A DNA stretch of 64,000 nucleotides, from contig NZ_VFMM01000001.1 in the NCBI RefSeq assembly GCF_006715085.1, positions 1,488,001 through 1,552,000 of the forward strand, written 5' to 3'. The first letter of the stretch is position 1. Every line of letters starts with the position of its first letter. Position numbers and translations under genes: made by a program. The notes below the pieces were generated by a model. It was not told the origin of the DNA and made no database searches. It saw only the letters and a list, made by a program, of their open reading frames with translations. Positions 1 through 9,076 of the stretch are shown here, piece after piece. Source of the DNA: Kribbella jejuensis (GTDB taxonomy: Bacteria; Actinomycetota; Actinomycetes; Propionibacteriales; Kribbellaceae).

Positions 1-209
1 TCGACGAACCACTTGCTCTGCGGGCCCCGGTCGTCGGACGGACCGTAGAAGTTCCAGAACGACAGCTCCTTGGCGCTGCCGCCGGAGGAGTTGCCGCCGC
101 CACAGGCGGACAGCAGCGGTACGCCGGCGGCGGAGGCGGCGAGCGCCCCGAGCCCGCCGCGGAGGACGGACCGGCGGCTGAACCGGGCGGGAGAGGTTGT
201 TGCGGCCAT
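1..209 (-). CDS. Sugar ABC transporter substrate-binding lipoprotein, N-terminal part
   Basis: Only the first 69 codons are in the window; the gene runs off the left edge. The start ATG (209) follows an AGGAGT Shine-Dalgarno 5 nt upstream. The N-terminus has a twin-arginine-like stretch (FSRRSVLRGG, residues 10-19), a hydrophobic segment and the lipobox LLSAC with Cys36, so the product is probably a Tat-exported lipoprotein. The mature start (AKELSFWNFYG) is typical of family 1 carbohydrate-binding proteins of ABC importers. It is divergent from the isomerase/kinase/LacI operon with matching palindromes between, suggesting joint control. The sugar is unknown. Confidence 0.85.
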   Translation of the reverse strand, partial: MAATTSPARFSRRSVLRGGLGALAASAAGVPLLSACGGGNSSGGSAKELSFWNFYGPSDDRGPQSKWFV

Positions 210-226
210 CAGGGACTCCTCGAAGG

Positions 227-238
227 GCAATCGATTTC
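227..238. promoter_or_regulatory. Candidate LacI-family operator 1 (imperfect)
   Basis: AATCGATT at 229-236 with matching outer G/C at 227/238 and one mismatched pair at 228/237. It lies 18 bp upstream of the binding-protein start, and resembles the perfect site at 380-391. The central CG is typical of LacI/GalR operators. Confidence 0.5.
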
Positions 239-379
239 TCGCAATGTACGAGCGACCGACTGCGCGGTCAAGGGCGGACCGGGGATCGATGTGATCAAGT
301 CCGCCGATTCCCGCGTGCACACAGGGTTTCGCCTCGGTGGTAGCCGTTGACACCGGCTGATCGCACTGCCTAATCTGCG

Positions 380-391
380 GAAATCGATTTC
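380..391. promoter_or_regulatory. Candidate LacI-family operator 2 (perfect palindrome)
   Basis: GAAATCGATTTC is a perfect 12-bp palindrome with a central CG, 19 bp before the isomerase ATG (411). With the related site at 227-238 it brackets the divergent promoter region. The natural candidate to bind is the LacI-type protein encoded at 2045-3043; binding is inferred. Confidence 0.6.
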
Positions 392-410
392 TGAGATGAG
401 AGGCGCTGGG

Positions 411-1037
411 ATGCCAGTTGTGCCGAGCCGTAGAGACCTGGTCGCACTGGGTCTCCAGGCGGCGCGGGACGCCATCGAGACCGAAGCAGCAGCCGTGTCG
501 GCCCTGGCCGACCGGCTCGACGGGGTGTTCCTGGACGTTCTGATCGCGGTCGCCCGGTGCGAAGGTCACCTGGTCGTGACCGGTCTCGGCAAGTCGGGGC
601 TGGTCGGGCGGAAGATCGCCGCGACGCTCGCCAGTACCGGTACGCCGGCCACCTTCATCCACTCCGCCGACGCGCTGCACGGGGATTCCGGCGCGGTCAC
701 ACCGCGCGATCTCGTCCTCGCTCTGTCCGCGTCGGGTGAGACGGCCGAGGTGTGCGCGTTCGTCCGGATGCTGCGCGAGCGGGAAATCCCGGTGATCGCG
801 ATGACCGGGCGTGAGGAGTCGACACTGGCACGGCTGGCGACGTACACGCTGGACACCATGGTCTTGCGGGAGGCCGATCCGTTGAACTTGGCACCGACCG
901 CGTCCACCACGGCGTCGCTGGCGATGGGCGATGCGCTCGCGTGCGCGCTCGTCGTACTGCGGGAGTTCAGTCATCACGACTTCGCGCAGTTCCATCCGTC
1001 CGGTGCCCTGGGCAAGCGTCTCCTGGGGGACGCATGA
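411..1037 (+). CDS. SIS-domain sugar-phosphate isomerase, KdsD/GutQ-like without CBS domains
   Basis: 208 aa. The SIS fold is visible from the VTGLGKSGLVGRKIA stretch through the SASGETAEV phosphosugar-binding loop, ending in the HPSGALGKRL motif common to arabinose-5-phosphate isomerases. Family members are usually about 320 aa with two C-terminal CBS domains; those are absent here. I chose ATG 411 over the in-frame ATG 396 because GAGAGG lies 6 nt before 411 and the operator abuts 396. It overlaps the next gene by ATGA, so the two are translationally coupled. In this setting it probably interconverts an aldose/ketose phosphate in a sugar catabolic route rather than serving LPS Kdo synthesis, which Gram-positives lack. 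Confidence 0.8.
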   Translation: MPVVPSRRDLVALGLQAARDAIETEAAAVSALADRLDGVFLDVLIAVARCEGHLVVTGLGKSGLVGRKIAATLASTGTPATFIHSADALHGDSGAVTPRDLVLALSASGETAEVCAFVRMLREREIPVIAMTGREESTLARLATYTLDTMVLREADPLNLAPTASTTASLAMGDALACALVVLREFSHHDFAQFHPSGALGKRLLGDA

Positions 1038-1975
1038 CGGACGTGTGCGTGCTCGGGTCGTTCATGAAGGACCTGGTCGCCTCCGCCGAGCGGCGGCCGT
1101 TGCCGGGCGAGACGCTGCACGGAACCGGGTTCGCCGAGTTCCTCGGCGGGAAGGGTGTGAACCAGGCGATCGCGGCGGCGCGGATGGGCGCGCGGACCGC
1201 GATCGTCGGCACGATCGGCGCGGACCGGTACGGCGAGGAGTTCCTCGAACTGCTGGCGTCGAACGGGGTCGACACGTCGTGGGTGGTGCGGCATCCGTCG
1301 CTCGGTACGGGGGTCGGGCTGCCGCTCGTACTGCCTGACGGCGGGAACTCGATCATCATCGTGTCCCGTGCGAATGCGGCGATCACCACACTGGACGTGG
1401 AGGCCGCGGCCGACGTACTGACCGCAAGCAAGGTGCTGAGCGTGCAACTCGAGCTACCGGTCGAGGCAAGCCACGCCGCCCTCCGGCTCGCCTCGACCGC
1501 GGGCGGCACGACGATCCTCACGCCGGCCCCGGTCGGGCCGGTCGATCCGGCGCTGGCTGGGCTGGCAGGGTACGTCGACATCCTGGTGCCGAACGAGGTC
1601 GAGGCGGCGGCGCTGACCGGGCTGAACTGCGACGACGAGTCGCAGGTGCCGATGATCGCGCGCAAACTCGCCGAGGACTGGGACCTGCGCGGCTGCGTCG
1701 TCACGCTCGGCGCGCGCGGGGCGTACGTGCTCGACCGGGCCGGCAGCTTCGAGGAACGGATCGCGCCGTACGCCGTCGACACCGTGGACACCGTCGGCGC
1801 GGGCGACGCCTTCTGCGGCTCACTCGCGGCCTCACTCGCGGACGGTGCCGACCTGGTCGACGCGGTTCGGCTGGCCAACGCCGCCGGCGCCCTGTCCACC
1901 ACCGTCAACGGCGCCGCCGATTCCGCCCCCGTCCGCGCCGCCGCCATCGCGCTGCTGGAGTCGACGGCCTCATGA
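1034..1975 (+). CDS. PfkB-family sugar kinase, ribokinase-like
   Basis: 313 aa. N-terminal substrate-binding signature (FLGGKGVNQAIAAARMG) and the C-terminal DTVGAGDAFCG motif, with the catalytic Asp in GAGD, define the PfkB/ribokinase family. It would phosphorylate a pentose, hexose or related polyol with ATP in the cytoplasm. The ATG overlaps the isomerase stop (ATGA), and the lacI gene follows 70 bp on. Sequence alone does not fix the sugar: ribokinase, fructokinase and deoxyribokinase remain possible. Confidence 0.85.
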   Translation: MTDVCVLGSFMKDLVASAERRPLPGETLHGTGFAEFLGGKGVNQAIAAARMGARTAIVGTIGADRYGEEFLELLASNGVDTSWVVRHPSLGTGVGLPLVLPDGGNSIIIVSRANAAITTLDVEAAADVLTASKVLSVQLELPVEASHAALRLASTAGGTTILTPAPVGPVDPALAGLAGYVDILVPNEVEAAALTGLNCDDESQVPMIARKLAEDWDLRGCVVTLGARGAYVLDRAGSFEERIAPYAVDTVDTVGAGDAFCGSLAASLADGADLVDAVRLANAAGALSTTVNGAADSAPVRAAAIALLESTAS

Positions 1976-2044
1976 GATCCTTTCGGACGGATCGGAGTTA
2001 GAGTGCGATCCAGACGACCATCGGATCTCCAGCGGGGAGCGGGT

Positions 2045-3043
2045 ATGACGACGATCTACGACGTCGCGCGTAGGTCGGGGGTGTCTCCGGCGACGGTCTC
2101 CCGGGTGCTGAGCGGCCGGCGGAACGTGGATCCCGAGCTGTCCGAGAAGGTCCGCGCCGCGGTCGCCGAGCTCGGGTACCGCCCGAACGGCGTCGCCCGG
2201 AACTTGCGCAAGTCGTCGACGAACCTGTGGGCGGTGGTCATCTCCGACATCGAGAACCCGTTCTTCACCTCACTCGTCCGCGGCCTCGAGGACGTCGCAC
2301 AGACCGAGGGCTACCACGTCGTACTGTGCAACTCCGACGAGGACCCGGCGAAGGAAGCGGCGTATGCGTCGGCCGTGCTGACCGACCAGATGGCCGGCGT
2401 GGTGATCTCGCCGACGTCGACCGCGGAAGGCGTCCAACTGCTCGCGGACGCGAAGATCCCGCTGGTGATGATCGACCGCCGCGTCGAGGGAGTCGAGGCC
2501 GACACCGTGCTGGTCGACAACGAGCACGGCGCGTTCGAGGGCGTCAAACACTTGATCGACGGCGGCTACCAGCGGATCGCCTGCATCACCGGTCCCCGGA
2601 AGGTCTCCACCGCGATGGACCGGCTGGCCGGCTACCGGTCGGCGCTGCGCGCGGGCGGCATCCGGTACGACAAGGACCTGGTCCGGCACGCCGACTTCCG
2701 CGAGGCGGGTGGGTACGCCGCGATGGAAAGCCTGCTCGAACTACCGAATCCCCCCGAGGCGCTGTTCGCCACCAACAACCTGATGACCGTCGGCGCCCTG
2801 GAATGCCTTGCCCGCAAGGGCCTCCGCGCCCCCGACGACATCGCCATCGTCGGCTTCGACGACATCCCCTGGGCCGACCTGGTCATCCCCAGCCTCACCA
2901 CCGTCGCCCAACCCACCTACGAACTCGGCCGCACCGCCGGCATGCTCCTCAAAGACCGAACCACCTCCCCCGGCCGCCCACCCTCCACCGTCACCCTCAG
3001 AACCGAACTCCACATCCGAGCCACCTCCGCGCCGAAGAGGTAG
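2045..3043 (+). CDS. LacI/GalR-family transcriptional regulator
   Basis: 332 aa, normal family length. HTH at residues 3-22 (TIYDVARRSGVSPATVSRVL), hinge helix region near residue 50, then a periplasmic-binding-protein-like effector domain (ENPFFTSLVRGLE; VGFDDIPWADL). ATG 2045 is preceded by GGGGAGCG. Last gene of the isomerase/kinase operon, so it likely represses that operon and the divergent binding-protein gene. From about 2800 onward the coding strand becomes strikingly C-rich and poor in G and T. It converges on the GH92 gene with only 3 bp between stops. Confidence 0.92.
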   Translation: MTTIYDVARRSGVSPATVSRVLSGRRNVDPELSEKVRAAVAELGYRPNGVARNLRKSSTNLWAVVISDIENPFFTSLVRGLEDVAQTEGYHVVLCNSDEDPAKEAAYASAVLTDQMAGVVISPTSTAEGVQLLADAKIPLVMIDRRVEGVEADTVLVDNEHGAFEGVKHLIDGGYQRIACITGPRKVSTAMDRLAGYRSALRAGGIRYDKDLVRHADFREAGGYAAMESLLELPNPPEALFATNNLMTVGALECLARKGLRAPDDIAIVGFDDIPWADLVIPSLTTVAQPTYELGRTAGMLLKDRTTSPGRPPSTVTLRTELHIRATSAPKR

Positions 3044-3046
3044 CGT

Positions 3047-6000
3047 TCACAGCAGTTCGATTTGGCTGAGGGTTGTGGGGGTCGGGAACGTCAGGCGGTA
3101 GTGCTGGTAGGTGCCTGGGGTAGGGATGGTGAAGGGGCGGAGTTGGCGGGGCCAGGGGAAGGATTGGGAGTCGCGTTCGTCGAGGACGGTCCAGGTGGTT
3201 CCGTCGGCGGAGGCTTCCAGGCGCCAGGCGGTGGGTGGGGTGGTGCTGCCCGAGGTCAGGGTGTAGAGGGTTGGGGTGGCAGGAGTTGGCAGGGACCAGG
3301 TGAGCTCTTCGACAACGGCGGAGGTTGTGGAGGTGTCGTCGAAGAGGGGGTTGGTGGGGTCGGTGGGGATCAGGTCGACGAGGGGGGTTGCCACCTGGTC
3401 GTCGAGGGTCAGGCCGGGAGGGAGCTCCAGGGTTGCCCAGTCGGACGGGTCGGGGCCGAGGGTGAACGTCAGTTCGGTCGCGGCGGTCAACGAAGCGTGG
3501 CTGATGGATGCTACCGGCAACTGTTTGCCGTCGACCAGGACCTCTTGTACGTAAGGGTTTTCGGCCCCGGAAGCAGTGATCGTCAGCGGTCGACCGCCCA
3601 GCGGTGACACGACTACCCGCGGGAAGAGCGGTGAGCCGATGGCGTACTCCGGAGCGCCGACGCGGAGCGGATACAGACCGAGTGCGGCGAAGAGGTACCA
3701 CGCGGACATCTCCCCGTTGTCCTCGTCGCCCGGGTAGCCCTGGCCGATCTGCTCCCCGACGTACAGCCGGTCGAGTACCTCGCGGACGATCGCCTGGGTC
3801 TTGTACGGCGTACCGGCGTAGTTGTACATCCAGGCGATGTGATGCGCCGGCTGGTTCGAGAAGCCGAACTGGCCCATCCGGACCGCCTGCGCCTCGACCA
3901 TCTCGTGGATGACGATGTCGTACGTCCCCTTCTTCACCGCCAGCTCCGGCGTCGCGAAGAACGCGTCGAGCTTCGCCTCGAGGCCGCGCGGACCGCCGTA
4001 CAGGTTGGCCAGGCCGCGCGGGTCGTGCGCGACGTGGAACGCGAAGTTCCAGCCGTCGGTCTCGGTGAAGTCGCCGCCCCACTCCTCCGGGTCGAACTCG
4101 GCCGGCGTCTTGGCGAAGCTGCCGTCCGGGCGACGGCCCTGGAAGAAGTTCACCGCGTCGTCGAACAGCAGTACGTAGTTCAGCGACCGTCGGAGCAAGT
4201 ACGAGGCTTCCTCAAGTAGTTGCTCGCGGCGCTCATCGAACCGATCAGCCAGTTGCAACGCCATCTGTGCCAGACCGAAGTCGTTCAGATAGGCCTCGAG
4301 CGACCACGACACGCTCTCCTCGGTGTCCGTGCTCACATACCCGGCGAAGAACCCGGTCTCCACGCCTTTGCGCCCGACCTCGGTCGCCTCCGGCGCGACG
4401 GTCGCGTTCCGCAGACCGGCCTCGTACGTCGCCAACGCGTCCGGCAGCTCCACGCCCTTCAGATAGACGTCCGCGAACGACACGTCCGAACTGGTCCCGG
4501 TCATGCAGTCCGCGTACCCCGGCGACGACCACCGCGCGATCCACCCGCCGTCGCGGTACTGCTGCACGAACCCGTCCACCAGCTCGCCTGTCAGTGCGGG
4601 ATAGAAGAGCGCGTACGCCGGCCACGCGGTCCGGTACGTGTCCCAGAACCCGTTGTTCACATACATTTTCCCAGGCCGCACGACCGCATTGGTCGCCCGC
4701 GACGTCGCCTCACCGGCAACCGGCAGAACCGGGCTCGCGTACTGGTACTCCGGGTGCTCAGCGGTCCCGGTGTTCTCGAAGTGCGAGTTCGGGTAGAGGT
4801 TCAGCCGGTACAGGTTCCCGTACACGGTCCGCAGCTGCGGGGGCGTCGCACCCTCGGGGCGGATGACCGCAAGACGCTCGTTCCAGATCGCGTTCGCGGC
4901 CGCCTGGATCTCCTCGAACGGCCGCCCGTCCAGCTCGAGCGCGAGGTTGTGCCGCGCCTGCTCGACGCTGATGAACGAGGTCGCGATCCGCAGTGTCACC
5001 TCGAGCACGTCGAAACTCGCCGCGCGGGCGTTGGCGCGCCCACCGGTCGCCGGCCCGAAACCGATCGGTGCGGTGGAGAACTCGCCGTAGCAGTACATCC
5101 GGGTGAGGCCCGACTCGGATCGCTGCGATCCGTTCTCGACCCACCCCGTGACCGCGATGCCGTCGTACGTGAACCCGCCGTTCTCGTCGATCGTGTCGAA
5201 GATCAGGTGCTTCCCGGCCGCGCCCGCCGGAAAGGTGAACCGGAAGATCGCGCCGTGGTCGGTCGGCGTCAGCTCGGCGCGGATGCCGTTCGCGAGCGCG
5301 ACCGAGTACAGGTCGGGCCGCGCGATCTCGTCGTCGTGGCTGAACGCCGACGCCCGCGCGACCGGGTCGCCCAGCGGTTCCGCGGCGGCGACCGGCATGA
5401 TCGTCAGCTGATCGCGGTCCCCCATCCACGGACTCGGCTGGTGCGAGAACGTGAGGCCCTGCAGCTCCGGGCGGTTGTCCGCGTTGTTGGTGCGGTGGTA
5501 CTCGTACGGCCAACGGTACGTCGACGCGTCGGTGACGGGTGTGAGGAAGTTGAACCCGTTCGGCCACGCGGTGATCGGCAGCGTGTTCCCGCGGGAGAAG
5601 TCGTGGCTGGCGTTGGTACCGCGCCGCGTGTCGACGTACGCCACGAGGTCCGACCCGTCCGGTTCCGCCGGCGCCGGCCCGACCTCGACGTCGTCGATCC
5701 ACCCCGCGAAGTCCGCCGAGCCGGGCGCGTCGACCACCAGCATCAGTTGCGCGATGGTCTTTCCCGCGGCCGCGGTCAGGTCGACCTGTACGTCGTTCCA
5801 CTGGTCGGCGTACAGGATCTTCGCCGCACCCTGACCCGCGGCATCGGCGGGCTTCCCGTACTGGTCGACGCCGGCGAACCGGGAGCCGTCCGCGAACACG
5901 ACCTCGACCGCCACGTACGTCGCGGCATACGTCAGCCCTGCATCCAGCCCCGGATAGATCTTGTACCGCAGTCGATCCCGCGCCGCGACCAGCTGTCCAC

Positions 6001-6124
6001 CACCAGGCAGCACGACCTCTTGCCGCCCGCCGGCAACCCCCGAATACCGGGTCCCGTCCACGCTGCTGAATCCGCCCCGCGAACTCGTCGGGCCACCCGG
6101 TCCACCGCCAGTCTCGATCTGCAC
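3047..6124 (-). CDS. GH92 family exo-alpha-mannosidase
   Basis: 1025 aa from a GTG start (6124). Residues about 1-155 form a beta-sandwich/CBM-like region (WIDDVEVGP at its end). The GH92 core then begins at YVDTRRGTNASHDFSRGN and contains the family hallmark GYPGDEDNGEMSAWYLF, whose Asp residues are the predicted catalytic base in calcium-dependent GH92 enzymes. A C-terminal discoidin-like segment follows. GH92 enzymes remove alpha-mannose from N-glycans and mannans. No signal peptide is visible, unusual for a family that is often secreted, so it may act on imported oligosaccharides or the true start may lie elsewhere. The 3' end is C-rich on the coding strand. Confidence 0.9.
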   Translation of the reverse strand: MQIETGGGPGGPTSSRGGFSSVDGTRYSGVAGGRQEVVLPGGGQLVAARDRLRYKIYPGLDAGLTYAATYVAVEVVFADGSRFAGVDQYGKPADAAGQGAAKILYADQWNDVQVDLTAAAGKTIAQLMLVVDAPGSADFAGWIDDVEVGPAPAEPDGSDLVAYVDTRRGTNASHDFSRGNTLPITAWPNGFNFLTPVTDASTYRWPYEYHRTNNADNRPELQGLTFSHQPSPWMGDRDQLTIMPVAAAEPLGDPVARASAFSHDDEIARPDLYSVALANGIRAELTPTDHGAIFRFTFPAGAAGKHLIFDTIDENGGFTYDGIAVTGWVENGSQRSESGLTRMYCYGEFSTAPIGFGPATGGRANARAASFDVLEVTLRIATSFISVEQARHNLALELDGRPFEEIQAAANAIWNERLAVIRPEGATPPQLRTVYGNLYRLNLYPNSHFENTGTAEHPEYQYASPVLPVAGEATSRATNAVVRPGKMYVNNGFWDTYRTAWPAYALFYPALTGELVDGFVQQYRDGGWIARWSSPGYADCMTGTSSDVSFADVYLKGVELPDALATYEAGLRNATVAPEATEVGRKGVETGFFAGYVSTDTEESVSWSLEAYLNDFGLAQMALQLADRFDERREQLLEEASYLLRRSLNYVLLFDDAVNFFQGRRPDGSFAKTPAEFDPEEWGGDFTETDGWNFAFHVAHDPRGLANLYGGPRGLEAKLDAFFATPELAVKKGTYDIVIHEMVEAQAVRMGQFGFSNQPAHHIAWMYNYAGTPYKTQAIVREVLDRLYVGEQIGQGYPGDEDNGEMSAWYLFAALGLYPLRVGAPEYAIGSPLFPRVVVSPLGGRPLTITASGAENPYVQEVLVDGKQLPVASISHASLTAATELTFTLGPDPSDWATLELPPGLTLDDQVATPLVDLIPTDPTNPLFDDTSTTSAVVEELTWSLPTPATPTLYTLTSGSTTPPTAWRLEASADGTTWTVLDERDSQSFPWPRQLRPFTIPTPGTYQHYRLTFPTPTTLSQIELL

Positions 6125-6158
6125 GCAGCAATCCTACGAATCAACAAGGCGGCGCAGG

Positions 6159-6171
6159 TGGAACGTTTCCA
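6159..6171. promoter_or_regulatory. Candidate LacI-type operator upstream of GH92
   Basis: TGGAACGTTTCCA: arms TGGAA/TTCCA with a 3-bp centre containing CG, 35 bp upstream of the GH92 GTG. Differs from the GAAATCGATTTC sites near the lacI operon, so it may bind a different LacI-family protein. Confidence 0.45.
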
Positions 6172-6183
6172 TCGTGGACGTTC

Positions 6184-7005
6184 TCACGCCAGTTGCTCCA
6201 CCAGCTCTGCGAGTTCGGCGAGCAGCGGGGCGATCCAGTCCTCCGAGCCGGGGATCGTCCGGACGCCCTCCGCCATCACGAATGTCGCCGCGAGCAGGCA
6301 GAAGCACGCTCCGCCGACGAGCAGTTGCCGATCCACCAGAAACGGATCGGTTCCCGACACCTCGACATACCGCGCGAGGATCGGGCCGCGTTCGTAGCCG
6401 AGGGCAACGGCGTCACGGATCAGCGTGTACAAGTCGCTCAGGTGCGGCGCGAGGTACGCCAACGGCCAGTCGACCGCGGTCCACCGTGTGCCGTCCGTGA
6501 CCAGGTTCTTCGGGACGAAGTCCCCGTGCACCACGCCGAGCGGCGCGTCCTGGTGCAACCGTTCGAGCGCCTCGACCAACGGCTCCAGATCGAGCTCGAC
6601 CCACCCGGCGAGCTCCTTCACCCGCTCCGGCGGGAACCCGGGCGGCCCGTCCACCGGCGCGGTGTGGATCCGCGCCACCAGTTCCGCAGCGGCCAGGAAC
6701 CCGTCCGCGGTCGGCTCCTGTTCCAGCGTCACCCGGCCGACGTCGGACAGCACGATCACGCCGTCAGCGCCGTACAGCAACTCCGGCGCCGGCAGACCGA
6801 GCGGTACGACGTACCGCTGATAAGCAGCCTCTTCGCCCGCCTGGCTGCCGGTCGCGCGCTTCGCGATGACGCTGCGCAACCCGTACGACAGCCGCCAGAC
6901 CTCCGACGAACTCCACTGCCGCAACAGCTCCGCGTGGACCGCCTCCAGCTCCGGCGCCGCCGTCACATCGAGCACCACGTCCCGCGGAATCCAGCCAGGA
7001 ACCAT
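6184..7005 (-). CDS. Aminoglycoside phosphotransferase-like (APH) kinase
   Basis: 273 aa. The APH-family catalytic loop is visible as VVHGDFVPKNLV (HGD with Asn) followed by the metal-binding AVDWPLAYLAP segment about residue 175-200. Such proteins phosphorylate antibiotics, choline, homoserine or other small alcohols; the substrate cannot be read from sequence. Start ATG 7005 was chosen because homology begins at its VPGWIPRDV; upstream in-frame sequence is antisense to dapD. Divergent from dapD, 54 bp between starts. Confidence 0.75.
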   Translation of the reverse strand: MVPGWIPRDVVLDVTAAPELEAVHAELLRQWSSSEVWRLSYGLRSVIAKRATGSQAGEEAAYQRYVVPLGLPAPELLYGADGVIVLSDVGRVTLEQEPTADGFLAAAELVARIHTAPVDGPPGFPPERVKELAGWVELDLEPLVEALERLHQDAPLGVVHGDFVPKNLVTDGTRWTAVDWPLAYLAPHLSDLYTLIRDAVALGYERGPILARYVEVSGTDPFLVDRQLLVGGACFCLLAATFVMAEGVRTIPGSEDWIAPLLAELAELVEQLA

Positions 7006-7059
7006 CCGAGAAGTAGACCACGCACGATCACCTGTACGCGGCGGAATTAGGGTGTGCAC

Positions 7060-7989
7060 ATGACCGACAACGCCTGGGGCTTCGGCCTCGCCACCGTTAC
7101 GACCGCCGGTGACGTCCTCGATGTCTGGTACCCGGCGCCCGCGCTCGGGACCCGGCCGGACGACGCCAAGGCCCCGGCCGAGCTGGTCGCCGCCGAGGGG
7201 AACGACGACCTCCGGCGGGTGCGGCGTCAGGTGGTCGTGACCGAGATCACCCTGGACCAGGCCCCGAGCGGTACGGCGGACGCGTACCTGCGGCTGCACC
7301 TGCTCAGCCACCGCCTGGTCCGCCCGCACGGCGTGAACCTGGACGGCATCTTCGGCGCGCTGCCGAACAACGCGTGGACGTCGCTCGGCCCGGTCCCGGT
7401 CGAGGAGATCGAGAACGTCCGGCTCCGTACCCGTGCTGCCGGGCAGCACCTGAGCGTGACCAGCGTCGACAAGTTCCCGCGGATGACGGATTACGTCGTT
7501 CCGTCCGGGGTCCGGATCGGCGACGCGGACCGGGTCCGGCTGGGCGCGCACCTGGCGTCCGGGACCACCGTCATGCACGAGGGGTTCGTGAACTACAACG
7601 CCGGCACCCTCGGTACGTCGATGGTCGAGGGCCGGATCGTGGCCGGCGTGGTGGTCGACGACGGCAGCGACATCGGCGCGGGCGCCTCGATCATGGGCAC
7701 GCTGTCCGGCGGCGGCAAGCACGTCATCTCGATCGGCAAGCGCTGCCTGCTCGGCGCGAACGGCGGTACCGGGATCTCGCTCGGCGACGACTGCGTGGTC
7801 GAGGCCGGGCTGTACGTGACGGCCGGCACGAAGGTGACCCTTCCGGACGGCAGCGTGGTCAAGGCCCGCGAGCTGTCCGGGCAGCCCGGTCTGCTGTTCA
7901 TCCGCAACTCGGTCACCGGCGCCGTCGAGGCCCGCCCGCGCACCGGCGAAGGCATCACGCTCAACGAGGCACTGCACGCCAACGCCTGA
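7060..7989 (+). CDS. dapD: Tetrahydrodipicolinate N-succinyltransferase (actinobacterial type)
   Basis: 309 aa. Left-handed beta-helix transferase with hexapeptide-like repeats (about residues 150-290) and the active-site region [18 protein letters not shown]. It makes N-succinyl-2-amino-6-ketopimelate in the lysine/meso-diaminopimelate pathway, supplying cell-wall cross-links. The start ATG 7060 is supported by a TAGGGT -10 box (7048-7053) exactly 6 nt upstream, implying a leaderless transcript; GTG 7054 in frame is less likely. Confidence 0.93.
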   Translation: MTDNAWGFGLATVTTAGDVLDVWYPAPALGTRPDDAKAPAELVAAEGNDDLRRVRRQVVVTEITLDQAPSGTADAYLRLHLLSHRLVRPHGVNLDGIFGALPNNAWTSLGPVPVEEIENVRLRTRAAGQHLSVTSVDKFPRMTDYVVPSGVRIGDADRVRLGAHLASGTTVMHEGFVNYNAGTLGTSMVEGRIVAGVVVDDGSDIGAGASIMGTLSGGGKHVISIGKRCLLGANGGTGISLGDDCVVEAGLYVTAGTKVTLPDGSVVKARELSGQPGLLFIRNSVTGAVEARPRTGEGITLNEALHANA

Positions 7990-8089
7990 CCATCCGAAAG
8001 TATGAATTCGGCAACCGGCGTGCGGCGCGGCTCGTCAACCTGTTCGTGAGGCAGGAACCTGTGACCCGCCCTCGGACGTTGGGAGCGGT

Positions 8090-9067
8090 ATGCCGATGAA
8101 ACGTGGTGCCCTCGTGGTCCTCGGGGGCATCGGCGTGCTCAGCCTCGCGATCGGGGCCGGCATCGCCTGGCTGGGCGGCAAGCACATCGGCACGCTCCTG
8201 CCGCCGCCGGAGCAGTGCACGGCGACCGTGAACGGGCAGATGGTCGTGACGGACCTCGAGCAGGCCGAGTCCGCGGCGATCATCGCCGGGATCGCGGTCC
8301 GGCGTGGGCTCCCGGCGCGGGCGGCGACGATCGCGCTCGCCACGGCGTACCAGGAATCCAACCTGCGCAACCTCGCGCACGGGGACCGCGACTCGCTCGG
8401 GCTGTTCCAGCAGCGGCCGTCGCAGGGCTGGGGTACGGCGCAACAGGTCCAGGACCCGTACTACGCGACCGGCAAGTTCTACGACGCGCTCGTGAAGATC
8501 AAGAACTACCAGAAGCTCGCGATCACCGTCGCCGCGGACAAGGTGCAGCGCAGTGCGTTCCCGAACGCGTACGCCGACCACGAGGCGGACGCGCGGGTGC
8601 TGGCGTCCGCGCTGACCGGGCAGTCGAAGAGCGTGTTCAGTTGCACGGTGAACAGCGAGGACGTGGCGCAGGAGACGCTGGGCAGCAACGGGCTCACGCC
8701 GCGCGCGGACGCGGTCCGGAAGGACCTGATCCGTACGTTCGGGAAGCTGTCGACCGGCGGGTACGAACCGGGCGGGGTGCGGACCGGGCACATGGAGGGG
8801 TCAGCGCACTACGAGGGGCGCGCGATCGACGTGTTCGTCCGGCCGATCTCGGCGGCGAACACCACCAAGGGCTGGGCGATGGCGCAGTACCTGGTCGCCC
8901 GCGCGAAGCTGCTGAACATCAAGACGGTGATCTTCAGCGACAAGATCTGGACCGCCGGCCGCCAGTCCGACGACGGCTGGCGCCCTTACACGCCCCCCGA
9001 ACGCTCCGGCGACCCCAAGATCCTCCGCCACCTCGACCACGTCCACGTCGACGTACAAGAGCAGTAG
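8090..9067 (+). CDS. Conserved actinobacterial membrane-anchored protein with lysozyme-like N-terminal region
   Basis: 325 aa. One N-terminal transmembrane segment (residues about 5-30), then a region (ATAYQESNLRNLAHGDRDSLGLFQQRPSQGWG) resembling lytic-transglycosylase/goose-lysozyme-like folds with a candidate catalytic Glu in YQESN, then a C-terminal domain with HYEGRAIDVFVRP and HLDHVHVDV, reminiscent of D,D-peptidase-like metal-binding motifs. Probably acts at the outer membrane face on peptidoglycan, but no enzymatic role is established by sequence. Alternate ATG at 8096. GGGAG lies before the start. Confidence 0.65.
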   Translation: MPMKRGALVVLGGIGVLSLAIGAGIAWLGGKHIGTLLPPPEQCTATVNGQMVVTDLEQAESAAIIAGIAVRRGLPARAATIALATAYQESNLRNLAHGDRDSLGLFQQRPSQGWGTAQQVQDPYYATGKFYDALVKIKNYQKLAITVAADKVQRSAFPNAYADHEADARVLASALTGQSKSVFSCTVNSEDVAQETLGSNGLTPRADAVRKDLIRTFGKLSTGGYEPGGVRTGHMEGSAHYEGRAIDVFVRPISAANTTKGWAMAQYLVARAKLLNIKTVIFSDKIWTAGRQSDDGWRPYTPPERSGDPKILRHLDHVHVDVQEQ

Positions 9068-9076
9068 TAACAGGGC

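Noticed and set aside
4220..6397. 725-codon plus-strand open frame antisense to GH92
   Set aside because: Arg/Pro/Val-rich translation without family features; a typical high-GC shadow of the well-supported GH92 gene.
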